DNA of 64,000 bases from positions 184,346-248,345 of the forward strand of contig NZ_FMBL01000003.1 in assembly GCF_900094885.1 (NCBI RefSeq), written 5' to 3'. The notes below the pieces were generated by a model. That model had not been told where the DNA came from. It did no database searches and saw nothing but the letters and a program-made list of their open reading frames with translations. The first letter of the stretch is position 1, and each line of letters starts with the position of its first letter. Source of the DNA: Bifidobacterium commune. Its GTDB lineage: Bacteria > Actinomycetota > Actinomycetes > Actinomycetales > Bifidobacteriaceae. The translations under genes were made by a program, and so were the position numbers. This document shows, one piece after another, positions 54,579 to 64,000 of this stretch.

Positions 54579-55652
54579 ATGACTATTGCGAATCCTGAGC
54601 GGTATCGGCAGATGTTGGAATCGGCGCGGAAGAACGGCTATGCATACCCTGCAATCAACGTGTCCAGCACCCAGACGCTGAACGCGGCGTTGCAGGGGTT
54701 CGCGGACGCGGAATCGGACGGCATCATCCAAGTGTCGGTGGGTGCGGCCTCCTATCTGTCGGGTCAGAGGGTGGAAGATCGTGTCGCCGGTTCGCTCGCT
54801 TTCGCGGCTTTCGCGCATGAGGTTGCGGCGAAATATTCGAACATTACCATCGCTCTGCACACCGATCACTGCGCCAAGCAGTACCTTGACGGGTGGGTGC
54901 GGCCGTTGCTCGCCAGGGATGCGGACGAGGTCGCCCACGGCCGAGAGCCGATATTTCAATCGCATATGTGGGACGGGTCAACGGTCCCGCTGGGCGAGAA
55001 CCTTGACATTGCCGAGGATTTGTTGGAACTTTCGGACAAAGCGCACACCGTTCTGGAGATCGAAATCGGTGCCGTCGGCGGCGAAGAAGACGGCCATCGC
55101 GCGGATATTGACGAGAAGCTGTATTCCACCCCGGCTGATGGCGTCGAGGTCGCCCGCCGGCTCGGTCTGGGCGAGCGCGGCAACTACATGGCCGCGTTCA
55201 CATTCGGCAACGTGCACGGTGCGTACAAGCCGGGGGTGGTGAAGTTGCGCCCGGAACTGCTCGGGGAGATCCAGCGCGAGGTCGCGTCCGCCGCGGAGTC
55301 CGGAACGCTTGGAAATGGGCGAAAATATGCGGCCGGCACTCTTCATGACGGCAAGCCGTTCATGCTTGTGTTCCACGGCGGTTCGGGTTCGTCGGCCGAC
55401 GACATCGCCGCCGCGGTGCGCCACGGCGTGGTGAAAATGAACGTTGACACCGACACCCAGTACGCCTTCACCCGCGTGGTCGCCGGCCACATGTTCGAAC
55501 ACTACGATTCCGTCCTCAAGGTGGACGGCGAAGTGGGCGAAAAACGCTACTATGACCCTCGTTCTTGGGGTCGAGAAGCGGAGGATGCGATGGCCAAGCG
55601 CGTGGTCGAGGCCTGTGTGCAGCTCGGCTCCGCTGGAAAAGCGCTGAAATAA
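54579..55652 (+). CDS. fba: Class II fructose-bisphosphate aldolase
   Basis: A 357-residue zinc-dependent aldolase for fructose-1,6-bisphosphate. Zinc and substrate motifs are HTDHCAKQYLDGW near 95-107, EIEIGAVGGEEDGH near 158-171, FGNVHGAYKPG near 210, and HGGSGSSADDI near 270 with the loop NVDTDTQYAF. Bifidobacteria use mainly the fructose-6-phosphate phosphoketolase route but keep aldolase. The start is the ATG at 54579; the upstream extension from 54453 shows no coding character. A decayed beta-galactosidase follows within 50 bases. Confidence 0.95.
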   Translation: MTIANPERYRQMLESARKNGYAYPAINVSSTQTLNAALQGFADAESDGIIQVSVGAASYLSGQRVEDRVAGSLAFAAFAHEVAAKYSNITIALHTDHCAKQYLDGWVRPLLARDADEVAHGREPIFQSHMWDGSTVPLGENLDIAEDLLELSDKAHTVLEIEIGAVGGEEDGHRADIDEKLYSTPADGVEVARRLGLGERGNYMAAFTFGNVHGAYKPGVVKLRPELLGEIQREVASAAESGTLGNGRKYAAGTLHDGKPFMLVFHGGSGSSADDIAAAVRHGVVKMNVDTDTQYAFTRVVAGHMFEHYDSVLKVDGEVGEKRYYDPRSWGREAEDAMAKRVVEACVQLGSAGKALK

Positions 55653-55689
55653 GCTGTCGAGACGCGGCCGACACAGGTTCTCGGGCAGT

Positions 55690-57814
55690 CGCAATTCGTG
55701 TACGCCGGTCCGACGAACGAAGGTGCGGCGGATTCGCGAGGCCGGCAAGGCCTATCAAGAACAGACCGCCTTCGATTCGGTCGAAGTGCCATCGGTATGG
55801 CAATGCAACGGGTATGACAAACCGCAATATACCAATTTCCGCTATCCGTTCCCGTTCGATCCGCCGCGCGTTCCCAAAGACAACCCCTGTGCGTTGTACA
55901 TGCGAGATTTCGAATATAGCAGGAACGAAGACGCTCCCCGTGTGTCTCTTGATTTCGAAGGCGTCGACTCCTGCTTATACGTGTGGGTGAACGGCCGGTT
56001 GGTGGACTATAGCCAGGTTTCGCGCTCAATCAGCGAATTTGATGTAACCGACGTTCTGCGCGAGGGTGCTAACCGTATGGTCGTGCTGGTTCTGAAATGG
56101 TGCGACGGAAGCTATCTTGAGGATCGGGACAAGTTCCGTATGAGTGGCATTTTCCGCAGTGTGTACCTTCTGGAACGCCCGCAGGACGCGATTCGCGACT
56201 TTTTCGTTCATGCGAAGCTAGGCGATGGCCTTAGACAAGCCACGATTACGGTCGATTTTGACTTTTTGCATCGAGTGATACCGATGTGACCGTTTCGTTG
56301 CTGGGCGCGTCCGGTCATATGTTGCAGACGGTGCACAGCTAGACCCATCACGACAGCGAGGGCTTTGAGTCCGAGGCAAGGGCGACGTTGAACTTGGACC
56401 GTCCGCACCTGTGGAACGCCGAAGATCCTTACCTTTACTTGTTTGTACTTTTTCACTGGGCTGCCGGGGAAGGGCGAAATGATCGTCGATAGTGTCGGTG
56501 TACGCGCTGTTGACATCGATGCGGGGGTTCTGCGTGTTAACCACAGGCCGGTGAAGCTGCACGGCGTCAACCGACATGATTCTGAACCCGATACGGGTTT
56601 CGCAGTAACGCGTGCGCAGATGCTGCGGGATCTGAGAATCATGAAGAAACACAACGTCAACGCGATAAGAACTGTGCATGCGGGCCTTAAGGAATTCAAG
56701 AACGTATTCAGGCCGCTTCGCGTCGTCGCGTTCGACCAGCAAACGCGCTCGCTGACGCTGTATAAGTACATGGATTTCCGGAATTCCTCCGATGTCGTCG
56801 TCACCTGGCGTCTGCTTGTGGACGGGAAAACGGTGAACGAAGGCAAGGTCGATGCCGCCGGTTTGCGGATTGAGCCGCACGAAAAGGGAACGGTTCGTCT
56901 GAACGATATCTCGGTTCCCGATTAGGGCAAGGCCACGTTGTTCGTCTGCTATGCCACGGCCAAGGCAAGCCTCGTGCTTCCTGCCGGTTACCCTTTGGAC
57001 TTCGACGAGGTGCCGATGGATAACGCTGATGGTCGCAACCTGCTCGCCGCACGCCTGCTCGAGCAGAGCCATGAGGCCGCGGATGACGTGCTGATTGACG
57101 AGGATGCAAGGCAAATTTGTGTCGGCGGCGCGCAATGGCAGTACGTATGCGATAAAAGAACCGGCATGTTCTCCTCGATGGTCTTCCACAACTGCCAGCT
57201 TATCGACAGGCCGATGGAAGTAAATATCTGGCGCACACCGACCGATAATGACATGTTTGTCAGGAAAGACCGGGAGGCCGCCGGTTACGGCTACGTCATG
57301 ACGCGGGCGGACGAGGTTCATGTGTTGCCGGTGCCGGCATCGGCAACGTTGCAATCAGCGCGTATCTGACGCTGGTGGCCCCTGCGGTGCAGGTTGTGCT
57401 TGAGGCCGATACGACCTGGACGATTCACCGTGACGGGGCCGTCTCATTGGCCATGCATGTTATACGTGACCAAACGCTGCAGTTCCTGCCGCGGTTCGGT
57501 CTTCGTCTGTTCATGCCAAAGGCAATGGGACGTGTGGTGTATTGCGGATATGGCCCGAACGAAAGCGACGTCGACAAGCATCGTTCCAGCTGCTGCCCTT
57601 CACCCAAGAGGAGCTGACCGCCAAAAGGCACTGCTATGAGCTTGAGCCGTGCGAATCCAACGTGTTGTGCCTTGATTATGTGCAGAGTGGTTTGGGTTCC
57701 AACGGCTGCGGCCCCGATCTTGCCGAGCGCTATCGATTGGACGACACCGACTTCATGTTTGAGTTGCAGTTGGTACCGAGGCAACGCCCTTCCCGTCAAT
57801 CTCGCGCGGCATAA
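55690..57814 (+). pseudogene. Decayed beta-galactosidase (GH2, LacZ type), catalytic domain deleted
   Basis: Six pieces in changing frames read as one GH2 protein: sugar-binding domain (GYDKPQYTNFRYPFPFDPP.., 55740-56280), a frameshift near 56275, an in-frame TAG at 56340, another shift near 56440. Then GVNRHDSEPDTGFAVT and IMKKHNVNAIRT, and an abrupt jump near 56685 to LKEFKNVFRPLRVV. The jump removes the catalytic barrel with both catalytic Glu. After it come a TAG at 56924, NIWRTPTDNDM, a shift near 57330, YCGYGPNESDVDKH, a last shift near 57590, and [18 protein letters not shown] before TAA at 57812. About 60 N-terminal residues are also absent. It cannot be functional. Confidence 0.92.
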
Positions 57815-57815
57815 T
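57810..57815 (+). promoter_or_regulatory. -10 element of gltX
   Basis: CATAAT lies six bases before the ATG at 57822 and overlaps the last codon and stop of the decayed beta-galactosidase. Confidence 0.5.
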
Positions 57816-57821
57816 GGGAAT

Positions 57822-59345
57822 ATGACTGAAAATGCAACTGATTCCAGACCTGAACTGCCCAAAGACGTGCGGGTGCGCTTTTGCCCGTCGCCTACAGGCA
57901 CGCCGCACGTTGGCATGGTGCGCACCGCCCTCTTCAACTGGGCGGAGGCGCGACATACGCACGGCACGTTCGTGTTCCGCATCGAGGACACCGACCACGA
58001 GCGCGATTCCGAGGAAAGCTACAACCAGATCATCGACGCGCTCAAATGGCTGCATCTCGATTGGGACGAGGGTGTTGAGGTCGGAGGGCCCAACGGACCG
58101 TACCGCCAGTCCGAGCGCAACGACATCTATAAGGACGTCGCCGGCAAGCTGGTCGCCGCGGGCTATGCCTACGAGTCGTATTCGACCCCCGAAGAGATCG
58201 AGGCGCGAAACGTGGCGGCTGGCCGCCCCAAGGCTTTCGGCTATGATGGCTACGACCGCAACCTGACCGACGAGCAGGTCGCCCAGTTCAAGGCCGAGGG
58301 CCGCAAGCCCGCCCTGCGTGTACGTATGCCCGATGAAGACATTGCCTTCGACGATCTGGTTCGCGGACATATCGAGTTCAAGGCCGGCAGCGTCCCGGAC
58401 TTCATCATCGTGCGTCCCAACGGCGATCCGCTCTACACGCTCACCAACCCGGTTGATGATGCGCTCATGGGCATCAACGTCGTGCTGCGCGGCGAGGATC
58501 TGCTCAGCTCCACGCCTCGCCAGGTGGTGTTGTACCGCTACCTCATCGAGCTTGGCATCGCCAAGGAGATGCCGGTATTCGGTCACATGCCTTACGTTAT
58601 GGGCAAAGGCAAGAAGAAGCTCTCCAAGCGCGACCCGGAGTCCAACCTGTTCCTGCACCGCGAGAACGGCTTCATTTACGAGGGTCTGCTCAACTATCTG
58701 GCGCTGCTCGGTTGGTCGATCGCGCCGGACCGCGACGTGTTCAGCATGGAAGAAATGATCGAGAAGTTTGACATTCGCGACGTGAAGGCCAACCCAGCCC
58801 ACTTCGACATCGACAAGGCCATCGCCATCAACGCCGAGCACATCCGCATGCTCGATCAGCAGGACTTCCTGAATCGTTCCGTGCCGTATCTGCACCGCGA
58901 CGGCGTAGTTTCCGCCGATTCATGGGATGCGCTCACCGACCGCGAACGCACGGTGCTCACCGAGGCCGCACCCCTGGTCCAGCCGCGCGTGCGACTGCTG
59001 GGCGAGGTTGCGGGCATGGTCGGCAGCCTCCTGGGTGACGAGGAATACATCGAGCCCGAGGACGACGCCCGCAAGACGCTCAAGGAATCAGCCGCCGAAG
59101 TGCTCGACAAGGCCATCGAGGCGCTCGACGGTGTGTCCGAGGTCGATTGGGTGACCGACAGCCTCCACGAGACACTCAACACCGCGCTCGTCGAGCAGGG
59201 CGGATACAAGCCGCGCCTGGCATTCGGCCCGGTGCGTGTGGCGATGTCTGGCCGCCGAGTTTCCCCTCCGCTGTTCGAGTCGATGGAAATCGTAGGCAAG
59301 CCGCTGACCCTCGCTCGTCTAAAGGGCCTGCGCGAGCACCTGTAA
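57822..59345 (+). CDS. gltX: Glutamyl-tRNA synthetase
   Basis: A 507-residue class I synthetase that charges tRNA-Glu, and in organisms lacking GlnRS also tRNA-Gln. The HIGH-like motif is [20 protein letters not shown] near 20-39 (HVG in place of HIG), and KMSKS appears as [12 protein letters not shown] near 265. [10 protein letters not shown] and [16 protein letters not shown] are family motifs. The start is the ATG at 57822, probably leaderless; the longer frame from 57636 runs through the pseudogene. tRNA-Glu and tRNA-Gln genes lie 760 and 880 bases downstream. Confidence 0.96.
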   Translation: MTENATDSRPELPKDVRVRFCPSPTGTPHVGMVRTALFNWAEARHTHGTFVFRIEDTDHERDSEESYNQIIDALKWLHLDWDEGVEVGGPNGPYRQSERNDIYKDVAGKLVAAGYAYESYSTPEEIEARNVAAGRPKAFGYDGYDRNLTDEQVAQFKAEGRKPALRVRMPDEDIAFDDLVRGHIEFKAGSVPDFIIVRPNGDPLYTLTNPVDDALMGINVVLRGEDLLSSTPRQVVLYRYLIELGIAKEMPVFGHMPYVMGKGKKKLSKRDPESNLFLHRENGFIYEGLLNYLALLGWSIAPDRDVFSMEEMIEKFDIRDVKANPAHFDIDKAIAINAEHIRMLDQQDFLNRSVPYLHRDGVVSADSWDALTDRERTVLTEAAPLVQPRVRLLGEVAGMVGSLLGDEEYIEPEDDARKTLKESAAEVLDKAIEALDGVSEVDWVTDSLHETLNTALVEQGGYKPRLAFGPVRVAMSGRRVSPPLFESMEIVGKPLTLARLKGLREHL

Positions 59346-59392
59346 ACCAAGACCCCGCCTTCGCGCAACTGCGTGCGGGGGGGGCAAACCCC

Positions 59393-59443
59393 AAGAGTCC
59401 GTTTTATCAACGCACAACAGTGCCGTTGATAAAACGGACTCTT
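59393..59443 (+). terminator. Terminator of gltX
   Basis: A perfect 20-bp stem (59393-59412 with 59424-59443) and an 11-base loop, 48 bases past the gltX stop; TTGCTGT follows. Confidence 0.85.
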
Positions 59444-59734
59444 GCTGTATGCAGAGGCTTGTTGTGAGCAAGGTTTCTGGTCACGGGTATGTACCTGTGA
59501 ATGGCGAGATACTACGAGTTTTCATGTGGCAGCCAGAGAGTTCATCGTTATGGAGATTCATAAAAGCAGAGGCATCGTTGCCCGTGCATTTACACACTGA
59601 TTGTGTAGTGCCGGCTGCCCGCACGTGGGTGTTTTGGGTGTTTTTCATGCGGGCAACCAGCTGTGGTTCCCGTCCAGTCCGAGTTTTGGGTATATGAACC
59701 GGGCGGGAAGTCTAGTTGTGCCGGTCGGCGGTCG

Positions 59735-59821
59735 TTAGTCCGTCGGCCGAGCGGGGGTGGGGGCGCCTATTGCCGTGGTTATACACAGTGCTGTGGTGAT
59801 GATGGTATTGAGGATACCCAC
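59735..59821 (-). pseudogene. Short hydrophobic frame, possible secreted-gene relic
   Basis: GTG at 59821 encodes VGILNTIITTALCITTAIGA and eight more residues before TAA, preceded by GAAGGAAGGCAAGG. Repeat copy B lies just upstream on this strand. It looks like the stump of a signal peptide or membrane helix. Evidence is weak. Confidence 0.25.
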
Positions 59822-59869
59822 GGTTGCCTTGCCTTCCTTCTCCTGAAAGCCCTTGCCCTGGTCGTGTGA

Positions 59870-59915
59870 CCGGTGCGCGGTATTCTTATGTGACGTGCTT
59901 TATCGTTCGATAATA
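59870..59915. repeat. Dispersed repeat, copy B
   Basis: Partner of 23313-23360, differing by five substitutions and two single-base gaps. It includes the perfect inverted element TTATCG-TT-CGATAA. It lies upstream of the short minus-strand frame. Confidence 0.6.
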
Positions 59916-60108
59916 ACCTTGGTTCAATACAAACGCAAATCGGGTACCGCGCTTTGATGTTGGGGTGAGGCTCTGATTGGGAATTCTTGGGGTGTTTTTT
60001 GGCTGCTATGGCGACGGATATATGCTCATAGCAACACGCCGGGTTGCGTGGGGGTGCAAAGTTCGCTAAAGTGTAAGCTTGTTGTGTTGTGAAAGCAGCA
60101 ACAAGTTA

Positions 60109-60181
60109 GCCTCCATCGTCTAGCGGCCTAGGACTACGCCCTCTCACGGCGCCAACACCGGTTCAAATCCGGTTGGAGGTA
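60109..60181 (+). tRNA. tRNA-Glu (CTC)
   Basis: Acceptor GCCTCCA pairs with TGGAGGT (first pair G-T), D arm GTCTAGCGGCCTAGGAC, anticodon loop CTCTCAC with anticodon CTC, T arm ACCGG-TTCAAAT-CCGGT. CCA is not encoded. Confidence 0.95.
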
Positions 60182-60223
60182 CGAAGTGCTATAGTTGCTA
60201 ACCGGCTACGGCACCAAGCCAAT

Positions 60224-60295
60224 TGGGGTATGGTGTAATTGGCAACACGGCTGATTCTGGTTCAGTTGTTCTTGGTTCGAGTCCAGGTACCCCAG
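60224..60295 (+). tRNA. tRNA-Gln (CTG)
   Basis: Acceptor TGGGGTA pairs with TACCCCA, anticodon stem GCTGA/TCAGT, loop TTCTGGT with anticodon CTG, T arm with GTTCGAGTC. It is 42 bases after tRNA-Glu and probably in the same transcript. Confidence 0.95.
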
Positions 60296-60306
60296 CAAAG
60301 ATTTAA

Positions 60307-60340
60307 AAGTCTCGCAGCTCGTCGCTTGCGGGGCTTTTTG
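60307..60340 (+). terminator. Terminator of the tRNA-Glu/Gln transcript
   Basis: AAGTCTCGCA (60307-60316) pairs with TGCGGGGCTT (60327-60336) including two G-T pairs, then T to 60339. Confidence 0.8.
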
Positions 60341-60556
60341 GTATCCGGAACCAAGAGTCCGTGCGGCATGGCAGATTTCGGGGCCTGAGCGCCAATTGCA
60401 TGGGCTATACGCCAAAATATGGTCTGCTAGTCGTCTGGGTTTATATGCAATTGCACGTGTTTTGATCTGCGGTGCTGGTGTAAGTCCCGAAGCGTGTGCA
60501 TCGGGGTATGCTGGATGAAGAAAAGCTACGGTAGCGCCAGGGAAAAGGTTGAGGTA

Positions 60557-61897
60557 ATGACTGATCTAACGCACGCGGCCAGGGACTCGGCAGGTTTGGC
60601 TTCTGCGCCGCGCATCCAGCACACTCATTCGGGCGGTGGTCGGCCGGTGTCCGTTTCGGCTCGTCTTGGGCGGTTGCAATTCCATGATTCCGGCAAGTTC
60701 CGCGTGCTGGTTCTGTCAGATATCCAGGACGGGCCGAACGTCAGCTCGGACACCATCAAGCTGATTGAAGCCGCGCTCGACGGCTCTCGACCGGATATCG
60801 TCATCTTCACCGGCAACCAGATCGCCGGGTACGACAAGGGCTACGCCGGCACGTTCCACAAGCGCACGTGGACGCCGCAGAAGTGGTCGATGGGTAGCGC
60901 GGCGGCCAAGCGGCGGTCGGCTGAGCTGGAACATACGCGTGAACTGGTGCGCGGGTGCATCGCGCAGTTTGTAGCGCCGCTGAACGAGCGCCACATTCCG
61001 TGGGCCGTGACTTACGGCAACCATGATTTCCAGTGCGGTCTTTCCAACGTTGAGCTGGACGAGATTTATCGGGAATTTCCCGGATGCCTCAACCCCGAGC
61101 CGACCAAAAAACGTTCCGATCGGCCGCGCAAGCAGCCTGGCAGCGGTCTGCCCGACCAGTACATCTACCCCTGCGAGGCAGGCACGTTTGCGCTGCCGGT
61201 GGGGCAGACGCACGAGCGCGGCAATGTGCTGGGGCTGGTGCTGTTCAACTCGGGCGATTACGGCAAGCTGGGCGGTTACGGCGCGCCGAGCCAGAAGGCG
61301 CTTGAGTTCCTCAAGGTCGCGCCGGGCTTGGTGGGCGCCAAATCGATGGTGTTCCAGCATATCCCGGTGCCGCAGTATTACGACCTGCTCAAGGAGGTGC
61401 CGGGCACGGCAGCGCACGCCGTGGAAGGCTACCGCACGTTTGCTGGTCGCAACTACGTTATCGACGAGTCCAAGACCATACCTGGCAGTTTTTTGGGGGA
61501 GGGTGTGAGCTGCCCCGACACCGACACCGGCGAGTTCGATATTATGCAGGCGACCGACGGCTATTTCGCGTTGCTTGCCGGGCACGACCACCGCAACCGT
61601 TTCGCCGGGTCCGTTGACGGCTTGATGCTGATCGCGACGCCGACCTGCGGGTTCGGTTCATACGGCCCCGCGCCGGCCCAGCGTGCGGCAAGGCTGCTGG
61701 AATTTGACATTCGCCACCCCCATGAGCCGCGCACGCAGTTGCTTGAGTTTGGTGAGTTGGTGGGCAAGGCGAGTTCCAACAAGGTCTATACCTATGCGCT
61801 TAACGGCACTCCCGATGCCGCGAAGGAAGGCACGAATCTTCTGCGCCACCCCAATCGCTTTGCCCAGATCCTGCGCCGTATGCACCTGAAGAAGTAA
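60557..61897 (+). CDS. Calcineurin-like metallophosphoesterase
   Basis: A 446-residue phosphoesterase without signal peptide. The motifs are VLVLSDIQDGPN near 54-65, IVIFTGNQIAGYD near 88-100, VTYGNHDFQ near 152-160, VFQHIPVPQYY, and the C-terminal LLAGHDHRN. Two family positions differ: the usual D-x-H is D-x-Q and the GD of motif II is GN, so metal binding may be altered. GNHD and GHDH are intact. Relatives include Dcr2-type phosphatases. The ATG at 60557 is chosen because GGAAAAGGTTGAGG precedes it; ATG at 60515 is the alternative. Substrate is unknown. Confidence 0.88.
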   Translation: MTDLTHAARDSAGLASAPRIQHTHSGGGRPVSVSARLGRLQFHDSGKFRVLVLSDIQDGPNVSSDTIKLIEAALDGSRPDIVIFTGNQIAGYDKGYAGTFHKRTWTPQKWSMGSAAAKRRSAELEHTRELVRGCIAQFVAPLNERHIPWAVTYGNHDFQCGLSNVELDEIYREFPGCLNPEPTKKRSDRPRKQPGSGLPDQYIYPCEAGTFALPVGQTHERGNVLGLVLFNSGDYGKLGGYGAPSQKALEFLKVAPGLVGAKSMVFQHIPVPQYYDLLKEVPGTAAHAVEGYRTFAGRNYVIDESKTIPGSFLGEGVSCPDTDTGEFDIMQATDGYFALLAGHDHRNRFAGSVDGLMLIATPTCGFGSYGPAPAQRAARLLEFDIRHPHEPRTQLLEFGELVGKASSNKVYTYALNGTPDAAKEGTNLLRHPNRFAQILRRMHLKK

Positions 61898-61913
61898 CGG
61901 TTTTTGTGACATC

Positions 61914-61954
61914 AAAATGGGCGGCCGCACAAACTCAGTGCGGCCGCCCATTTT
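61914..61954. terminator. Bidirectional terminator between phosphoesterase and IclR genes
   Basis: A perfect 17-bp stem with A-rich and T-rich ends (61914-61930 with 61938-61954), seven-base loop, between convergent genes. Confidence 0.9.
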
Positions 61955-62004
61955 TACTATCGTGCGTTTCAAGCGTCTTAAACGAAACGCTGTGGTGCAG
62001 AGGA

Positions 62005-62829
62005 TTACCTGCCGGTGCTAGCCTTCATAAGGGCATCGCTGAGGTATTTGCCGCCGGCCATCACATACGGTGCATAGCGTCGGCCCGGCGTCGAACTCAT
62101 GCGTCCGGACGGGCCGGAGATGGAAATGGCCGCGATGACCTGGCCGGAGGAATTGCGGATCGGCGCGGAGACCGAGCACACGCCTTCTTCTCGTTCGTTG
62201 ACGGAATCTGCCCAGCCTCGGCGGCGCACGGCGGCCAGGGTGGCCGTGGTGAATTTCGCGTGACGCAGGCTCTGGTGCAGGCGCTCGGAATCTTCCCAAG
62301 CGACGAGAATCTGCGCCGCACTGCCTGCCTTCATCGAAAGCATGGCCCCCACGGGGATTGAATCATGCAGGCCGCTGGTTCGTTCGACGGCGGCGATGCA
62401 CACACGCTGGTCGCCTTGGCGGCGATAGATCTGAGCGGATTCACCGGTGCGATCGAGCAACGTTTGCAGAATCGGTCCGGCAGCGGTCAGCAGCTTGTCT
62501 TCGCCGGCGGCCGTGGCCAATTCGGCGAAACGAGAGCCCAGAATAAAACGTCCATGCTGGTCGCGCAATACGAAACGATGGCGTTCCAGTGCTATTGCCA
62601 GCCGGTGCGCGGTGGGGCGTGCGAGCCCGGTTGCGGCCACGAGCTGTCCCAGTGTGGATGGCCCGTTTTCAAGGGCGTCGAGAATTTTGACGGCTTTATC
62701 GAGAACTCCGACACCGGAATGAATTTCGTCATGGTCTGAGCCATGTTCCAAATTCTGGTCGGCAGTGTCGGTTGCTTGGGACGCGTTTGAGACTCGTGTC
62801 GCTTGAGGGCCCGTCGATAATGATTCCAT
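62005..62829 (-). CDS. IclR-family regulator divergent from leuC (NdgR/LeuR-like)
   Basis: A 274-residue regulator. An extra N terminus of about 45 residues (Ser/Thr/Asp-rich) precedes the winged helix-turn-helix [20 protein letters not shown] to [17 protein letters not shown], then the IclR ligand domain with [20 protein letters not shown] and [19 protein letters not shown]. Divergent placement from leuC matches actinobacterial NdgR/LtbR, which controls leucine synthesis and related genes. The ATG at 62829 lies six bases after TATTAT, so it is probably leaderless; the frame is open up to 62895. Confidence 0.88.
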   Translation of the reverse strand: MESLSTGPQATRVSNASQATDTADQNLEHGSDHDEIHSGVGVLDKAVKILDALENGPSTLGQLVAATGLARPTAHRLAIALERHRFVLRDQHGRFILGSRFAELATAAGEDKLLTAAGPILQTLLDRTGESAQIYRRQGDQRVCIAAVERTSGLHDSIPVGAMLSMKAGSAAQILVAWEDSERLHQSLRHAKFTTATLAAVRRRGWADSVNEREEGVCSVSAPIRNSSGQVIAAISISGPSGRMSSTPGRRYAPYVMAGGKYLSDALMKASTGR

Positions 62830-62835
62830 ATGCAA

Positions 62836-62841
62836 ATAATA
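62836..62841 (-). promoter_or_regulatory. -10 element of the iclR-type gene
   Basis: TATTAT on the minus strand, six bases before the ATG at 62829. Confidence 0.5.
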
Positions 62842-62899
62842 TACAGTGGGGTCTATCGGATCATATATCTCACCATTCGAACCGGAGATGTTCATATAG

Positions 62900-62929
62900 T
62901 TGACAAGCGGCCATACTCGGGACTGTACA
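62900..62929 (+). promoter_or_regulatory. Promoter of leuC
   Basis: TTGACA (62900-62905) and TGTACA (62924-62929) with 18 bases between; the leuC ATG is 69 bases further. The overlap with the divergent regulator's upstream region is where its operator should lie. Confidence 0.45.
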
Positions 62930-62997
62930 GGGCCGCGACGTTTTTGCGGCCTGCATCGAACGGAAAGCGATCAGAAAGAGTGACGGTAGGAGGTCGT

Positions 62998-64000
62998 ATG
63001 GCAAGCACATTGGCAGAAAAGGTCTGGGCTGACCATCTGGTGCGCCAGGGCAAAGACGGTGCCCCAGATCTGATCTACATCGATCTTATGCTCATGCATG
63101 AGGTCACCAGTCCGCAAGCGTTCGAAGGGCTGCGCCTGGCGGGACGCAAGCCGCGCCACACTGACCTGCTCATCGCCACCGAAGATCACAACACACCCAC
63201 GATCGACATCGACAAGCCGAACCCGGACGAAATCTCAGCCAAGCAGCTGAGCACGTTGGAGAAGAACTGTAAGGAGTTCGGAGTGCGTCTGCATCCGCTG
63301 GGCGATGCCGACCAGGGCATCGTGCACGCCTTCGCTCCCAATCTCGGGTTGACACAGCCTGGCATGACTATCGTCTGCGGTGATTCTCACACTTCCACGC
63401 ACGGTGCGTTCGGGGCGCTGGCGTTCGGCATTGGCACCAGCGAAGTCGAGCACGTCATGGCGACGCAGACTTTATCGCTCAAGCCGTTCAAGACCATGGC
63501 TATCAACGTCGAAGGCAAGTTACCGGAAGGTGTGAGCGCTAAGGACATCATTCTCGCCATCATCGCCAAAATTGGTACCGGTGGCGGCCAAGGGCACGTT
63601 CTTGAGTACCGCGGCGAGGCCATCCGTTCGCTTTCGATGGAAGCACGCATGACCATCTGCAACATGTCCATTGAGGCGGGTGCACGAGCGGGCATGATCG
63701 CTCCCGACGAGACTACGTTCGAGTACTTGAAGGGCCGTCCGCACGCGCCCAGCGGCGAGATGTGGGACCAGGCAGTGGCCTACTGGAAGACGCTGAAGAC
63801 CGACGATGATGTGACGTTCGACCGCGAAATCACCATCAATGCAAGCGATTTGGCGCCGTTTGTCACGTGGGGCACCAACCCTGGGCAGGGCGTGCCGATC
63901 ACTGCCGATGTGCCCGACCCGGAGACGATTGCCGACGCAGAGCAGCGGCAGGCGGCCCAGTCCGCGCTCGAATACATGGGCCTCAAGCCGGGCACACCGA
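62998..64000 (+). CDS. leuC: 3-isopropylmalate dehydratase large subunit, N-terminal 334 residues
   Basis: Aconitase-family enzyme that isomerises 2- to 3-isopropylmalate in leucine synthesis, working with LeuD. The gene starts at the ATG 62998 after AGGAGG and runs off the right end, so the three Cys that bind the iron-sulfur cluster (expected beyond residue 340) are not visible. Seen are [70 protein letters not shown] and [20 protein letters not shown], all typical. leuD presumably follows outside the window. Confidence 0.95.
   Translation, partial: MASTLAEKVWADHLVRQGKDGAPDLIYIDLMLMHEVTSPQAFEGLRLAGRKPRHTDLLIATEDHNTPTIDIDKPNPDEISAKQLSTLEKNCKEFGVRLHPLGDADQGIVHAFAPNLGLTQPGMTIVCGDSHTSTHGAFGALAFGIGTSEVEHVMATQTLSLKPFKTMAINVEGKLPEGVSAKDIILAIIAKIGTGGGQGHVLEYRGEAIRSLSMEARMTICNMSIEAGARAGMIAPDETTFEYLKGRPHAPSGEMWDQAVAYWKTLKTDDDVTFDREITINASDLAPFVTWGTNPGQGVPITADVPDPETIADAEQRQAAQSALEYMGLKPGTP

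Larger units (their letters stand above)
59346..60108. other. Intergenic region between gltX and tRNA-Glu
   Basis: About 760 bases without a supported gene. It starts with eight consecutive G at 59377-59384 and the gltX terminator. A 28-codon frame on the minus strand (59735-59821) is discussed separately. Repeat copy B is at 59870-59915. TGCCCGCA (59618) pairs with TGCGGGCA (59648) in a loose hairpin. Confidence 0.5.

Noticed and set aside
53442-57822. Integrated element at tRNA-Gly
   Set aside because: No integrase, no repeat of the tRNA 3' end and no phage genes; the genes are sugar-metabolism remnants and housekeeping genes.
57753-58895. 380-codon minus-strand frame across gltX
   Set aside because: Antisense shadow of a synthetase with conserved motifs; no ribosome binding site or domain.

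Overview
The window is a stretch of a Bifidobacterium chromosome; the species is not resolved. The genus call rests on gene content read from the translations. There is a CscA/CscB sucrose pair with a LacI regulator, and mevalonate-pathway genes, which are unusual in Actinobacteria but typical of bifidobacteria. Also present are a DUF6020 membrane protein, an actinobacterial galactan module of GlfT1, Wzt, Wzm and GlfT2, FprA, class II aldolase, an Amt-GlnK operon, and an IclR regulator divergent from leuC. The protein genes are G+C-rich at third positions. The RCC1 protein, the large helicase and their flanks look less biased.

Layout. 1-7493: truncated LRR surface protein, sucrose locus, membrane-anchored HNH protein, zinc alcohol dehydrogenase. 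7813-12265: small membrane protein, tRNA-Lys, and a secreted protein with two seven-repeat RCC1 propellers. 12266-17205: a 1280-residue UPF1-like helicase and a glutaredoxin, flanked by a direct duplication of the neighbouring sequence. 17398-23570: glycosyltransferase, TetR, ftsY, amt-glnK, tRNA-Ser. 23833-27610: unknown 140-aa protein and a secreted GH25 muramidase with nine lectin repeats. 27774-43057: envelope glycan region. It holds a GtrB-like transferase, DUF6020, acyltransferase, GT4, GlfT1, Wzt/Wzm and GlfT2, then mevalonate kinase, diphosphomevalonate decarboxylase and GtrA. 43219-53373: MFS transporter, histidine phosphatase, unknown protein, DUF805 protein, ThiXY-like transporter, FprA, HtpX. 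53442-57822: tRNA-Gly, a ManD/RspA remnant, gluconokinase, aldolase and a decayed beta-galactosidase. 57822-64000: gltX, tRNA-Glu, tRNA-Gln, metallophosphoesterase, IclR regulator and the start of leuC.

How the genes fit together. Sucrose uptake and cleavage, gluconokinase and aldolase feed central carbon metabolism. The mevalonate enzymes lead to isoprenoids, including the polyprenyl carrier that the nearby glycan genes probably need. GlfT1, Wzt/Wzm and GlfT2 suggest a lipid-linked galactofuranan that is exported by an ABC transporter. The GtrB-like enzyme, DUF6020 and GtrA look like a polyprenyl-sugar modification route. At least ten genes have a -10 hexamer six or seven bases before the start codon and no usable ribosome binding site, so leaderless transcription seems common here. 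Several genes are decayed: beta-galactosidase, the ManD fragment, a lone signal peptide, and the duplicated gene ends beside the helicase.
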